From contig NC_058523.1 in NCBI RefSeq assembly GCF_904849725.1, forward strand, positions 342,157,948 through 342,221,947: DNA of 64,000 bases, read 5' to 3'. The notes below the pieces were generated by a model. The model was not told the DNA's origin and searched no databases. It worked only from the letters and a program-made list of their open reading frames with translations. Numbering within the stretch: position 1 is the first letter of the stretch; every line of letters begins with the position of its first letter. Origin of the DNA: Hordeum vulgare subsp. vulgare (lineage: Eukaryota > Streptophyta > Magnoliopsida > Poales > Poaceae). A program made the translations under genes and the position numbers. Below, piece after piece: positions 23,733 to 34,993 of this stretch.

Positions 23733-24519
23733 TGTTGGAAATATGCCCTAGAGGCAATGATAAAATAGTTATTATTATGTTTCCTGTTTCAAGATAATCG
23801 TTTATTATTCATGCTATAATTGTATTGAATGAAAACATAAATGCATGTGTGGATATATAGACAAAACTATGTCCCTAGTAAGCCTCTAGTTGACTAGCCA
23901 GTTGATCAAGGATGGTTAAGGTTTTCTGACCATATACAAGAGTTGTCACTTGATGACTGGATCACATCATTGGGAGGATGATGTGATGGACAAGACCCAA
24001 ATTATAAACGTAGCATATGATCGTGTCATTTTGTTGCTATTGTTTTCTGCGTGTCAAGTATTCATTCCTATGACCATGAGATCATGTAACTCACTGGCAC
24101 CGGAGGAATACCTTTTGTGTATCAAACCTCGCAACGTTACTAGGTGACTATAAAGGTGCTCTACAGGTATCTCGAAAGGTGTCCGTTGAGTTAGCATGGA
24201 TCAAGACTGTCATTTGTCACTCCATGTGACGGAGAGGTATCTCGGGGCCCACTCGGTAATACAACATCACATATAAGCCTTGCAAGCAATGTGGCTAAAG
24301 TGTTAGTCACGGGACATTGTATTACAGAACGAGTAAAGAGACTTGCCAGTAACGAGATTGAAATTGGTATAGGGATACCGATGATCAAATCTCAGGCAAG
24401 TAACATACCGAAGGACAAAGGGAATGGTATACGGGATTATATGAATCCTTTCCACAGAGGTTCAACCGATGAGATCTTCATAGAATATGTAGGATCCAAT
24501 ATGGACAACCAGGTCCTGC
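23733..24519 (+). repeat. Copia LTR2, left part (split by Angela insertion)
   Basis: It begins TGTTGGAAATATGCCC after the purine tract gtgcaagtgggagac and runs to the Angela insertion. The rest of this LTR is 33457-34365. The five bases cctgc (24515-24519) are one copy of the target-site duplication. Confidence 0.9.
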
Positions 24520-26340
24520 TGTTGGAATTATGCCCTAGGGGCAATAATAAATATGGTTATTATTATAATTCCTGTATCAAGATAATAGTTTATTTTTTAT
24601 GCTATAATTGTATTGAATGAAGACTCATTTACATGTGTGGATACATAGACAAAACACCGTCCCTAGCATGCCTCTAGTTGGCTAGCCAGTTAGTCAATGA
24701 TAGTCAGTGTCTTCTGATTATGAACAAGGTGTTGTTGCTTGATAACTGGATCACGTCATTGGGAGAATCACGTGATGGACTAGACCCAAACTAATAGATG
24801 TAGCATGTTGATCGTGTCATTTTGTTGCTACTGTTTTCTGCGTGTCAAGTATTTATTCCTATGACCATGAGATCATATAACTCACTGACACCGGAGGAAT
24901 GCTTTGTGTGTATCAAACGTCGCAACGTAACTGGGTGACTATAAAGATGCTCTACAGGTATCTCCGAAGGTGTTAGTTGAGTTAGTATGGATCAAGACTG
25001 GGATTTGTCACTCCGTGTGACGGAGAGGTATCTCGGGGGCCCACTCGGTAATACAACATCACACACAAGCCTTGCAAGCAATGTAACTTAGTGTAAGTTG
25101 CGGGATCTTGTATTACGGAACGAGTAAAGAGACTTGCCGGTAAACGAGATTGAAATAGGTATGCGGATACTGATGATCGAATCTCGGGCAAGTAACATAC
25201 CGAAGGACAAAGGGAATGACATACGGGATTATACGAATCCTTGGCACTGAGGTTCAAACGATAAGATCTTCGTAGAATATGTAGGATCCAATATGGGCAT
25301 CCAGGTCCCGCTATTGGATATTGACCGAGGAGTCTCTCGGGTCATGTCTACATAGTTCTCGAACCCGCGGGGTCTGCACACTTAAGGTTCGACGTTGTTT
25401 TATGCGTATTTGAGTTATATGGTTGGTTACCGAATGTTGTTCGGAGTCCCGGATGAGATCACGGACGTCATGAGGGTTTCCGGAATGGTCCGGAAGCGAA
25501 GATTGATATATAGGATGACCTCATTTGATTACCGGAAGGTTTTCGGAGTTACCGGGAATGTACCGGGAATGACGAATGGGTTCCGGGAGTTCACCGGGGG
25601 GGCAACCCACCCCGGGGAAGCCCATAGGCCTTGGGGGAGACACACCAGCCCTTAGTGGGCTGGTGGGACAGCCCACAAGTGCCCTATGCACCAAGGAGAA
25701 GAAAATCAAGAGAGAAAGAAAAAAAAGGAGGAGGTGGGAAGGAAGGGGGACTCCCTCCCACCAAACCTAGTCCAACTCGGTTTGGGGGGGGAGAGTCCTC
25801 CCCCTTGGACTCGGCCGACCCCCTTGGGGCTCCTTGAGCCCCAAGGCAAGGCCCCCTCCCTCCCACCTATATATACGGAGGTTTTAGGGCTGATTTGAGA
25901 CGATTTTTTCCACAGCAGCCCGACCACATACCTCCACGTTTTTCCTCTAGATCGCGTTTCTGCGGAGCTCGGGCGGAGCCCTGCTGAGACAAGGTCATCA
26001 CCAACCTCCGGAGCGCCGTCACGCTGCCGGAGAACTCTTCTATCTCTCCGTCTCTCTTGCTGGATCAAGAAGGCCGAGATCATCGTCGAGCTGTACGTGT
26101 GCTGAACGCGGAGGTGCCGTCCGTTCGGTACTAGATCGTGGGACTGATCGCGGGATAGTTCGCGGGGTGGATCGAGGGACGTGAGGACGTTCCACTACAT
26201 CAACCGCGTTCTCTAACGCTTCTGCTGTACGGTCTACAAGGGTACGTAGATCACTCATCCCCTCTCGTAGATGGACATCACCATGATAGGTCTTCGTGCG
26301 CATAGGAAAATTTTTGTTTCCCATGCGACGTTCCCCAACA
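24520..26340 (+). repeat. 5' LTR of the Angela-like Copia
   Basis: 1821 bp, TGTTGGAATTATGCCC to TTCCCCAACA. It contains the promoter and ends directly before the PBS at 26341. Confidence 0.95.
25868..25875 (+). promoter_or_regulatory. TATA box in the 5' LTR
   Basis: tatatata in a GC-rich context, followed by acggaggttttagggc, at the place where BARE-1 has its TATA box (from memory). Transcription of the element's genomic RNA would start a little downstream. Confidence 0.7.
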
Positions 26341-27595
26341 GTGGCATCATGAGCTAGGTTCATGCGTAGATGTCTTCTCGAGTAGAACACAAAAGTTTTT
26401 GTGGGCGGTGATGTGCGTTTTTCTGCCCTCCTTAGTCTTTTCTTGATTCCGCGGTATTGTTGGATTGAAGCGGCTTGGACCGACATTACTCGTACGCTTA
26501 CGAGAGACTGGTTTCATCGTTACGAGTAACCCCCTTTGCTCAAAGATGACTGGCAAGTGTCGGTTTCTCCAACTTTAGTTGAATCGGATTTGACCGAGGA
26601 GGTCCTTGGATGAGGTTAAATAGAAACTCATATATCTCCGTTGTGGTGTTTGCGTAAGTAAGATGCGATCCTACTAGATACCCATGGTCACCACGTAAAA
26701 CTGCAACAACAAAATTAGAGGACGTCTAACTTGTTTTTGCAGGGTATGATTGTGATGTGATATGGCCAACGATGTGATGTGATATATTGGATGTATGAGA
26801 TGATCATGTTGTAATAGAAATATCGACTTGCACGTCGATGGTACGGCAACCGGCAGGAGCCATAGGGTTGTCTTTATACTAACGTTTGTGCTTGCAGATG
26901 CGTTTACTATTTTGCTAGGATGTAGCTTTAGTAGTAATAGCATGAGTAGCAAGACAACCCCGATGACAACACGTTGATGGATGATCATGGTGTGGCGCCG
27001 GTGACAAGAAGATCGTGCCGGTGCTTTGGTGATGGAGATCAAGAAGCACGTGATGATGGCCATATCATGTCACTTATGAATTGCATGTGATGTTAATCCT
27101 TTTATGCACCTTATTTTGCTTCGAACGACGGTAGCATTATGAGGTGATCTCTCACCAAAATTTCAAGACGAAATTGTGTTCTCCCCGACTGTGCACCGTT
27201 GCTACAGTTCGTCGTTTCGAGACACCACGTGATGATCGGGTGTGATAGACTCAACGTTCACATACAACGGATGCAAAACAGTTGCGCACACGGAACACTC
27301 GGGTTAAGCTTGACGAGCCTAGCATGTGCAGACATGGCCTCGGAACACATGAGACCGAAAGGTCGATCATGAATCATATATATGATATGATTAGCATAGG
27401 GATGCTTACCACTGAAACTATACTCAACTCACGTGATGATCGGACTTGGGATAGTGTAAGTGGATCATGAACCACTCAAATGACTAGAGAGATGTACTTT
27501 TTGAGTGGGAGTTTAGCATATAATTTGATTAAGTTAAACTCTAATTGTCTTGAACATAGTCTAAGTCCACTTTGAATATATTTGTGTTGTAGATC
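26341..27595 (+). other. PBS and untranslated leader of the Angela-like Copia
   Basis: The PBS reads tggcatcatgagc from 26342, a degenerate match to the initiator-Met tRNA 3' end (expected tggtatcagagc). The 1.25-kb leader is non-coding, with several upstream ATGs in short frames. It is long, as is usual for BARE-type elements. No other feature seen in it. Confidence 0.8.
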
Positions 27596-30500
27596 ATGGC
27601 TCACGCGACAGTCATCCTGAATTTTAATACGTTCCTAGAGAAAGCTAAGTTGAAAGATGATGGAAGCAACTTTGTAGACTGGGCTCGTAATCTTAAGCTA
27701 ATCTTGCAAGCTGGGAAGAAGGATTATGTCCTTAATGCTGCGCTAGGAGATGAACCACCCGCTACAGCTGATCAGGATGTTAAGAACGCTTGGTTAGCAC
27801 GTAAGGAGGACTACTCAATAGTTCAATGTGCAGTCTTGTATGGCTTAGAACCGGGACTTCAACGTCGCTTTGAGCGTCATGGAGCATTTGAGATGTTCCA
27901 GGAGTTGGAGTTTATCTTTCAGAAGAACGCCCGTATCGAGAGGTACGAGACCTCCGATAAATTCTATGCTTGCAAGATGGAGGAAAACTCGTCTGTCAGT
28001 GAACATGTGCTCAAAATGTCTGAGTACTCAAACCGTCTAGCTGAGCTGGGGATTGAACTCCCGCAAGAAGCTATCACTGATAGAATCCTTCAATCACTGC
28101 CGCCAAGCTACAAAGGCTTTGTGTTGAACAACAACATGCAAGGGATGAACAAGTCTCCCGGCGAGTTGTTTGCGATGTTGAAAGTCGCAGAGTCTGAACT
28201 CCGTAAAGAGCATCAAGTGTTGATGGTGAATAAGACCACTAGTTTCAAGAGAAACGGCAAAGGCAAGAAGGGCAATTCAAAGAAGAGCGGCAAGCCTGTT
28301 GCCAATCCGCCGAAGAAACCCAAGGCTGGACCTAAGCCTGAAACAGAGTGCTTCTATTGCAAGGGTGTGGGTCACTGGAAGCCCAATTGCCCCAAGTATC
28401 TGGCAGATAAGAAGGCGGGCAAAGAAAAATCAGGTATATTTGATATACATGTTATTTATGTGTACTTAACCGGCTCTCGTAATAGTGCCTGGGTATTCGA
28501 TACCGGTTCTGTTGCTCATATTTGCAACTCGAAGCAGGAACTGCGGAATAGACGAAGGCTGGCGAAAGATGAAGTGACGATGCGCGTAGGAAATGGTTCC
28601 AAGGTTGATGCAATCGCCGTCGGCACAGTGTCACTTCAGCTACCATCGGGATTAGTGATGAACTTAAATCATTGTTATTTAGTGCCTGCGTTGAGCATGA
28701 ACATTATATCTGGATCTTTTTTATTGCAAGACGGTTACTCTTTTAAGTCAGAGAATAATGGTTGTTCTATTTCTATGAGTAACATCTTTTATGGTCATGC
28801 ACCGAATGTGAGAGGATTGTTCATATTGAATCTTGATAGCGATACGCATATACATAACATTGAGACCAAAAGAGTTAGAGTAAACAATGATAGCGCCATA
28901 TTTTTGTGGCACTGCCGCTTAGGTCATATTGGTGTAAAGCGCATGAAGAAACTCCATGCTGATGGACTTTTGGAGTCACTTGACTTTGATTCACTTGACA
29001 CGTGCGAACCATGCCTCATGGGCAAGATGACTAAAACTCCATTCTCCGGAACAATGGAGCGTGCAAGTGACTTATTGGAAATCATACATACCGATGTGTG
29101 TGGTCCGATGAGCGTGGAGGCACGCGGCGGATATCGTTATTTTCTCACCTTCACTGACGATTTAAGTAGATATGGTTATGTCTACTTGATGAAGCACAAG
29201 TCTGAAACATTTGAAAAGTTCAAGCAATTTCAGAGTGATGTGGAAAATCATCGTAACAAGAAGATCAAGTTCCTACGGTCTGATCGTGGGGGTGAATATC
29301 TGAGTTTCGAGTTTGGTGCTCACTTAAGACAATGTGGAATTGTTTCACAGTTAACACCGCCTGGAACACCACAGCGTAATGGTGTGTCCGAACGTCGTAA
29401 TCGTACTTTGTTAGAGATGGTGCGATCTATGATGTCTCTTACTGATTTGCCGTTATCATTTTGGGGTTATGCATTAGAAACAGCTGCATTCACGTTAAAT
29501 AGGGCACCATCAAAATCCGTTGAGACGACACCATACGAACTGTGGTATAGTAAGAGGCCAAAGTTGTCGTTTCTTAAAGTTTGGGGATGTGATGCTTATG
29601 TCAAAAAGCTTCAGCCTGAAAAGCTGGAACCCAAAGCGGAAAGGTGCGTCTTCATAGGTTACCCAAAAGAGACAGTTGGGTACACCTTCTATCTCAAATC
29701 CGAGGGCAAAGTGTTTGTTGCTAAGAACGGAGCTTTTCTCGAGAAGGAGTTTCTCTCGAGAGAATTGAGTGGGAGGAAGATAGAACTTGACGAGGTTGTC
29801 GAACCTCTCATCCCTCTGGATGGTGGCGCAGGGCAAGGGGAAACCTCTGTCGTTGCGATGTCGGTTGAGGAGGAAGTTAATGATGATGATCATGAAACTC
29901 CAGTTCAAGTTTCTGTTGAACCACGCAGGTCGACGAGATCACGCGCTGCTCCAGAGTGGTACGGTAATCCCGTCTTATCAATCATGTTGTTGGACAACAA
30001 TGAACCTGCAAATTATGAAGAAGCAATGGTGGGCCCAGATTCCAACAAATGGCTAGAAGCCATGAAATCCGAGATTGGATCCATGTATGAGAACAAAGTG
30101 TGGACTTTGGAGATACTACCTGAGGGTCGCAAGGCTATTCAGAATAAATGGACCTTTAAGAAGAAGACGGACGCTGACGGTAATGTGACCGTTTATAAAG
30201 CTCGACTTGTGGCAACGGGTTTTTCACAAGTTCCAGGAGTTGACTACGATGAGACTTTCTCACCCGTAGCGATGCTTAAGTCCGTCAGAATCATGTTAGC
30301 AATAGCTGCATTTTTCGATTATGAAATCTGGCAGATGGATGTCAAAACGGCGTTCCTTAACGGTTTCCTTAAGGAAGAGTTGTATATGATGCAACCTGAA
30401 GGTTTTGTCGATCCTAAGAATGCTAACAAGGTATGCAAGCTCCAGCGATCCATTTATGGACTGGTGCAAGCATCTCGGAGTTGGAACAAACGCTTTGATG

Positions 30501-31576
30501 AGGTGATCAAAGCATTTGGGTTTATACAAGTGGTTGGAGAATCTTGTATTTACAAGAAAGTGAGTGGGAGCTCTGTGGCGTTTCTAATATTATATGTGGA
30601 TGACATATTACTGATTGGAAACAACGTAGAGCTTTCGGAGAGCATAAAAGGTTACTTGAATAAAAGTTTCTCTATGAAGGACCTAGGAGAAGCTGCTTAC
30701 ATTCTAGGCATTAAGATCTATAGGGATAGATCAAAACGCCTGATAGGACTTTCACAAAGCACATACCTTGATAATGTTTTGAAGAGGTTCAAAATGGAAC
30801 AGTCCAAGAAAGGGTTCTTGCCAGTTTTACAAGGTACGAGATTGAGTAAGACTCAGTGCCCAGCAACTGATGAAGATAGAGAGCATATGCGCTCCGTCCC
30901 CTATGCTTCAGCCATAGGTTCTATCATGTATGCGATGTTGTGCACTAGACCGGATGTTAGCCTGGCCATAAGTATGGCAGGTAGGTTCCAGAGTAATCCA
31001 GGAGTGGATCACTGGACAGCGGTCAAGAATATCCTGAAGTACCTGAAAAGGACTAAGGAGATGTTTCTCGTGTATGGAGGTGACGAAGAGCTCGCCGTAA
31101 AAGGTTACGTCGATGCAAGCTTTGAGACAGATCCGGACGACTCTAAGTCGCAAACCGGATACGTATTTATTCTTAATGGGGGTGCAGTAAGCTGGTGCAG
31201 TTCCAAGCAAAGCGTCGTAGCAGATTCTACATGTGAAGCGGAGTACATGGCTGCCTCGGAGGCGGCTAAGGAGGGTGTCTGGATGAAGCAGTTCATGACG
31301 GATCTTGGAGTGGTGCCAAGTGCACTGGATCCAATAACCTTGTTCTGTGACAACACGGGTGCCATTGCCTTAGCAAAGGAACCATGGTTTCACAAGAAGA
31401 CCAGACACATCAAACGACGCTTCAACCTCATCCGCGACTACGTCGAGGAAGAGGACGTAAATATATGCAAAGTGCACATGGATCTGAATGTAGCAGACCC
31501 GCTGACTAAACCTCTTCCACGGCCAAAACATGATCGACACCAGAACTGTATGGGTGTTAGATTTATTACAATGTAA
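27596..31576 (+). CDS. Copia Gag-Pol polyprotein, intact (1326 aa)
   Basis: A single open frame encodes everything in Copia order. Gag is about residues 1-245, with a CCHC knuckle at C252, C255, H260, C265. The protease active site is DTG at 302-304. Integrase has H439, H444, C470, C473 and catalytic D500, D563, E599, a perfect DD35E spacing. RT has D915 and the YVDD box at 1000-1003. RNase H has D1173, E1214/E1216 and D1252, and the protein ends near the PLTKPLPR tail. No stop or shift occurs. Points that look unlike the family (from memory): VATGFSQV instead of VAKGFSQV in RT, and Pro in the knuckle (HWKPNC). It could be functional; expression is not shown by sequence. Confidence 0.95.
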   Translation: MAHATVILNFNTFLEKAKLKDDGSNFVDWARNLKLILQAGKKDYVLNAALGDEPPATADQDVKNAWLARKEDYSIVQCAVLYGLEPGLQRRFERHGAFEMFQELEFIFQKNARIERYETSDKFYACKMEENSSVSEHVLKMSEYSNRLAELGIELPQEAITDRILQSLPPSYKGFVLNNNMQGMNKSPGELFAMLKVAESELRKEHQVLMVNKTTSFKRNGKGKKGNSKKSGKPVANPPKKPKAGPKPETECFYCKGVGHWKPNCPKYLADKKAGKEKSGIFDIHVIYVYLTGSRNSAWVFDTGSVAHICNSKQELRNRRRLAKDEVTMRVGNGSKVDAIAVGTVSLQLPSGLVMNLNHCYLVPALSMNIISGSFLLQDGYSFKSENNGCSISMSNIFYGHAPNVRGLFILNLDSDTHIHNIETKRVRVNNDSAIFLWHCRLGHIGVKRMKKLHADGLLESLDFDSLDTCEPCLMGKMTKTPFSGTMERASDLLEIIHTDVCGPMSVEARGGYRYFLTFTDDLSRYGYVYLMKHKSETFEKFKQFQSDVENHRNKKIKFLRSDRGGEYLSFEFGAHLRQCGIVSQLTPPGTPQRNGVSERRNRTLLEMVRSMMSLTDLPLSFWGYALETAAFTLNRAPSKSVETTPYELWYSKRPKLSFLKVWGCDAYVKKLQPEKLEPKAERCVFIGYPKETVGYTFYLKSEGKVFVAKNGAFLEKEFLSRELSGRKIELDEVVEPLIPLDGGAGQGETSVVAMSVEEEVNDDDHETPVQVSVEPRRSTRSRAAPEWYGNPVLSIMLLDNNEPANYEEAMVGPDSNKWLEAMKSEIGSMYENKVWTLEILPEGRKAIQNKWTFKKKTDADGNVTVYKARLVATGFSQVPGVDYDETFSPVAMLKSVRIMLAIAAFFDYEIWQMDVKTAFLNGFLKEELYMMQPEGFVDPKNANKVCKLQRSIYGLVQASRSWNKRFDEVIKAFGFIQVVGESCIYKKVSGSSVAFLILYVDDILLIGNNVELSESIKGYLNKSFSMKDLGEAAYILGIKIYRDRSKRLIGLSQSTYLDNVLKRFKMEQSKKGFLPVLQGTRLSKTQCPATDEDREHMRSVPYASAIGSIMYAMLCTRPDVSLAISMAGRFQSNPGVDHWTAVKNILKYLKRTKEMFLVYGGDEELAVKGYVDASFETDPDDSKSQTGYVFILNGGAVSWCSSKQSVVADSTCEAEYMAASEAAKEGVWMKQFMTDLGVVPSALDPITLFCDNTGAIALAKEPWFHKKTRHIKRRFNLIRDYVEEEDVNICKVHMDLNVADPLTKPLPRPKHDRHQNCMGVRFITM

Positions 31577-31615
31577 TTCACATGGTGATGTGAGGGCTGG
31601 ATTATTGACTCTAGT

Positions 31616-31628
31616 GCAAGTGGGAGAC
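31616..31628 (+). other. PPT of the Angela-like Copia
   Basis: gcaagtgggagac immediately before the 3' LTR; the same tract precedes LTR2 and, mutated, LTR1. Confidence 0.8.
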
Positions 31629-33451
31629 TGTTGGAATTATGCCCTAGAGGCAATAATAAATATGGTTATTATTATAATTCCTGTAGCAAGATAATAGTTT
31701 ATTATCCATGCTATAATTGTATTGAATGAAGACTCATTTACATGTGTGGATACATAGACAAAACACCGTCCCTAGCATGCCTCTAGTTGGCTAGCCAGTT
31801 AGTCAATGATAGTCAGCGTCTTCTAATTATGAACAAGGTGTTGTTGCTTGATAACTGGATCACGTCATTGGGAGAATCACGTGATGGACTAGACCCAAAC
31901 TAATAGACGTAGCATGTTGATCGTGTCATTTTGTTGCTACTGTTTTCTGCGTGTCAAGTATTTATTCCTATGACCATGAGATCATATAACTCACTGACAC
32001 CGGAGGAATGCTTTGTGTGTATCAAACGTCGCAACGTAACTGGGTGACTATAAAGATGCTCTACAGGTATCTCCGAAGGTGTTAATTGAGTTAGTATGGA
32101 TCAAGACTGGGATTTGTCACTCCGTGTGACGGAGAGGTATCTCGAGGGCCCACTCGGTAATACAACATCACACACAAGCCTTGCAAGCAATGTAACTTAG
32201 TGTAAGTTGCGGGATCTTGTATTACGGAACGAGTAAAGAGACTTGCCGGTAAACGAGATTGAAATAGGTATGCGGATACTGACGATCGAATCTCGGGCAA
32301 GTAACATACCGAAGGACAAAGGGAATGACATACGGGATTATACGAATCCTTGGCACTGAGGTTCAAACGATAAGATCTTCGTAGAATATGTAGGATCCAA
32401 TATGGGCATCCAGGTCCCGCTATTGGATATTGACCGAGGAGTCTCTCGGGTCATGTCTACATAGTTCTCGAACCCGCAGGGTCTGCACACTTAAGGTTCG
32501 ACGTTGTTTTATGCGTATTTGAGTTATATGGTTGGTTACCGAATGTTGTTCGGAGTCCCGGATGAGATCACGGACGTCACGAGGGTTTCCAGAATGGTCC
32601 GGAAACGAAGATTGATATATAGGATGACCTCATTTGATTACCGGAAGGTTTTCGGAGTTACCGGGAATGTACCGGGAATGGCGAATGGGTTCCGGGAGTT
32701 CACCGGGGGGGCAACCCACCCTGGGGAAGCCCATAGGCCTTGGGGGAGACACACCAGCCCTTAGTGGGCTGGTGGGACAGCCCACAAGTGCCCTATGCGC
32801 CAAGGAGAAGAAAATCAAGAGAGAAAGAAAAAAAAAAGGAGGAGGTGGGAAGGAAGGGGGACTCCCTCCCACCAAACCTAGTCCAACTCGGTTTGGGGGG
32901 GAGAGTCCTCCCCCTTGGACTCGGCCGACCCCCTTGGGGCTCCTTGAGCCCCAAGGCAAGGCCCCCTCCCTACCACCTATATATACGGAGGTTTTAGGGC
33001 TGATTTGAGACGATTTTTTCCACGGCAGCCCGACCACATACCTCCACGGTTTTTCCTCTAGATCGCGTTTCTGCGGAGCTCGGGCGGAGCCCTGCTGAGA
33101 CAAGGTCAACACCAACCTCCGGAGCGCCGTCACGCTGCCGGAGAACTCTTCTACCTCTCCGTCTCTCTTGCTGGATCAAGAAGGTCGAGATCATCGTCGA
33201 GCTGTACGTGTGCTGAACGCGGAGGTGCCGTCCGTTCGGTACTCGATCGTGGGACTGATCGCGGGATTGTTCACGGGGCGGAACGAGGGACGTGAGGACA
33301 TTCCACTACATCAACCGCGTTCTCTAACGCTTCTGCTGTACGGTCTACAAGGGTACGTAGATCACTCATCCCCTCTCGTAGATGGACATCACCATGATAG
33401 GTCTTCGTGCGCGTAGGAAAAATTTTGTTTCCCATGCGAAGTTCCCCAACA
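31629..33451 (+). repeat. 3' LTR of the Angela-like Copia
   Basis: 1823 bp, TGTTGGAATTATGCCC to CCCCAACA, followed by TSD cctgc. About 98 % identical by eye to the 5' LTR. Confidence 0.95.
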
Positions 33452-33456
33452 CCTGC

Positions 33457-34365
33457 TACTGGATATTGACCGAGGAGTTTCTCAGGTCATGTCTGCATAG
33501 TTCTCGAACCCGTAGGGTTTGCACACTTAAGGTTCGTTGACGTTTTCGGTATAGTTTAGTTATAGGTGCTGGTTACCGAAGTTTTGTTCGGAGTCCCGGA
33601 TTAGATCACGGACGTCACGAGGGTTTCCGGAATGGTTCGGAAACGAATATTGATATATAGGATTGTTTCATTTGGCTTCCGGAAAGATTTCGAGCATTAC
33701 CGGGAGTGTACCGGGAGTGACGAATGGGTCCCGGGTTTTTACCGGGAGGGGCCACCCACCCGGGAGAGAACCTAATAGGCCCATGGTGGCGCACCAGCCC
33801 TTAGTGGGCTGGTGAGGCCATCCCAATAGGACTATTTCGGCCAAGGGAAAAATCGAAGGGGAAATAAAAGGAGGTGGGAAGGAACGAAGGGACTCCACCT
33901 TCCAAACCGAATTGGAGTAGGAGTCCCTCCTCCTCCCTTTGGCCGCCGCCCTTGGGGATCCCTTGAGCCTCAAGGCTAGCCCCTCCGCTCCTCCTATATA
34001 TACAAGAGGATTTTGGATTTGTGAGACACAACTTTGCCACGTGCAACCCTAAACCTCTACTTCGTAGTTCTTCCTCTAGAACGGTTTTCTCCGGAGCTCG
34101 GGAGGAGCCCTACAGGAATAGATCATAACCATCACGAGCATGCCGTAGAACTCATCTACTCCCCCGTTTCTCTTGCTGGATAAAGAAGGCGGAGATCGTC
34201 ATCGAGCTGTGCATGTGCTAGATCATAACCGCGTTTCTTAACACTTCCCGCTTAGCGACCTACAAGGGTATGTGGATCTGATCTCCCTCTCGTAGATGAA
34301 CATCACCATGATAGGTCTTCGTGTGCGTAGGAAACTTTTTGTTTCACATGCGACGTTAACCAACA
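33457..34365 (+). repeat. Copia LTR2, right part
   Basis: It continues the LTR interrupted at 24519, from tactggatattgaccg to CCAACA at 34365. About 85 bases present in LTR1 (around 10175-10260) are missing near 34220. It is followed by a PBS, so LTR2 again serves two units. Confidence 0.87.
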
Positions 34366-34993
34366 GTGGCATCATGAGCTAGGTTCATGCGTAGATGTTA
34401 TCTCGAGTAGAACACAAAAGTTTTTGTGGGCGTAGATGTTCGATTTGCTGCCCTCCTTAGTCTTTTCTCAATTCGGTGGTATTGTTTGATTGAAGCGGCC
34501 TGGACCAACCTTACTCGTACGCTTACGAGAGACCGGTTTCATCGACTAACATGCAACTTGTTGCATAAAGATGACTGACGGGTGTCTGTTTCTTCAACTT
34601 TAGTTGAATCGGATTTGACTGAGGCGGTCCTTGGAGAGAGGTTAAATAGAAATTTGCACATCACTGTTGTGGTTTTGCGTAAGTAAGATGCGATCATACT
34701 AGATACCCATAGGATCCACATAAAACATGCAACAACAAATTAGACGATGTCTAACTTGTTTTTGCAGGGTATGCGTGTGATGTGATATGCTCAAAGACAT
34801 GATGTGATATATTGGATGTATGAGATGATCATGTTGTAATAGTTAAATATCGACTTGCACGTCGATGCTACGAAAACCGGCAGGATCCATAGGGTTGTCT
34901 TTCAACTAACGTTTGTGCTTGCAGATGCGTTTACTATATTGCTAAGTTGTAGCTTTAGTAGTAATAGCATAGATAGTATGACAACCTTGATGG
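34366..34993 (+). other. Third Copia leader fragment
   Basis: It starts with the PBS-like gtggcatcatgagc and is colinear with 10404-11030. It ends abruptly at 34993, where sequence jumps to the middle of a Copia LTR. No Gag start is reached. Confidence 0.83.

Larger units (their letters stand above)
24520..33451 (+). mobile_element. Complete Angela/BARE-1-like Copia element, TSD cctgc
   Basis: 8932 bp with LTRs 24520-26340 and 31629-33451, leader, one open polyprotein and PPT. The five bases cctgc at 24515-24519 and 33452-33456 match, and the host sequence, an older Copia LTR, is continuous across the site. By-eye comparison of the two LTRs gives roughly 30-35 substitutions plus a few small indels, about 98 % identity. 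At the rate commonly used for grass LTRs (1.3e-8 per site per year) that is somewhat under one million years (inference). It is the youngest and most complete coding element of the window. Confidence 0.95.
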
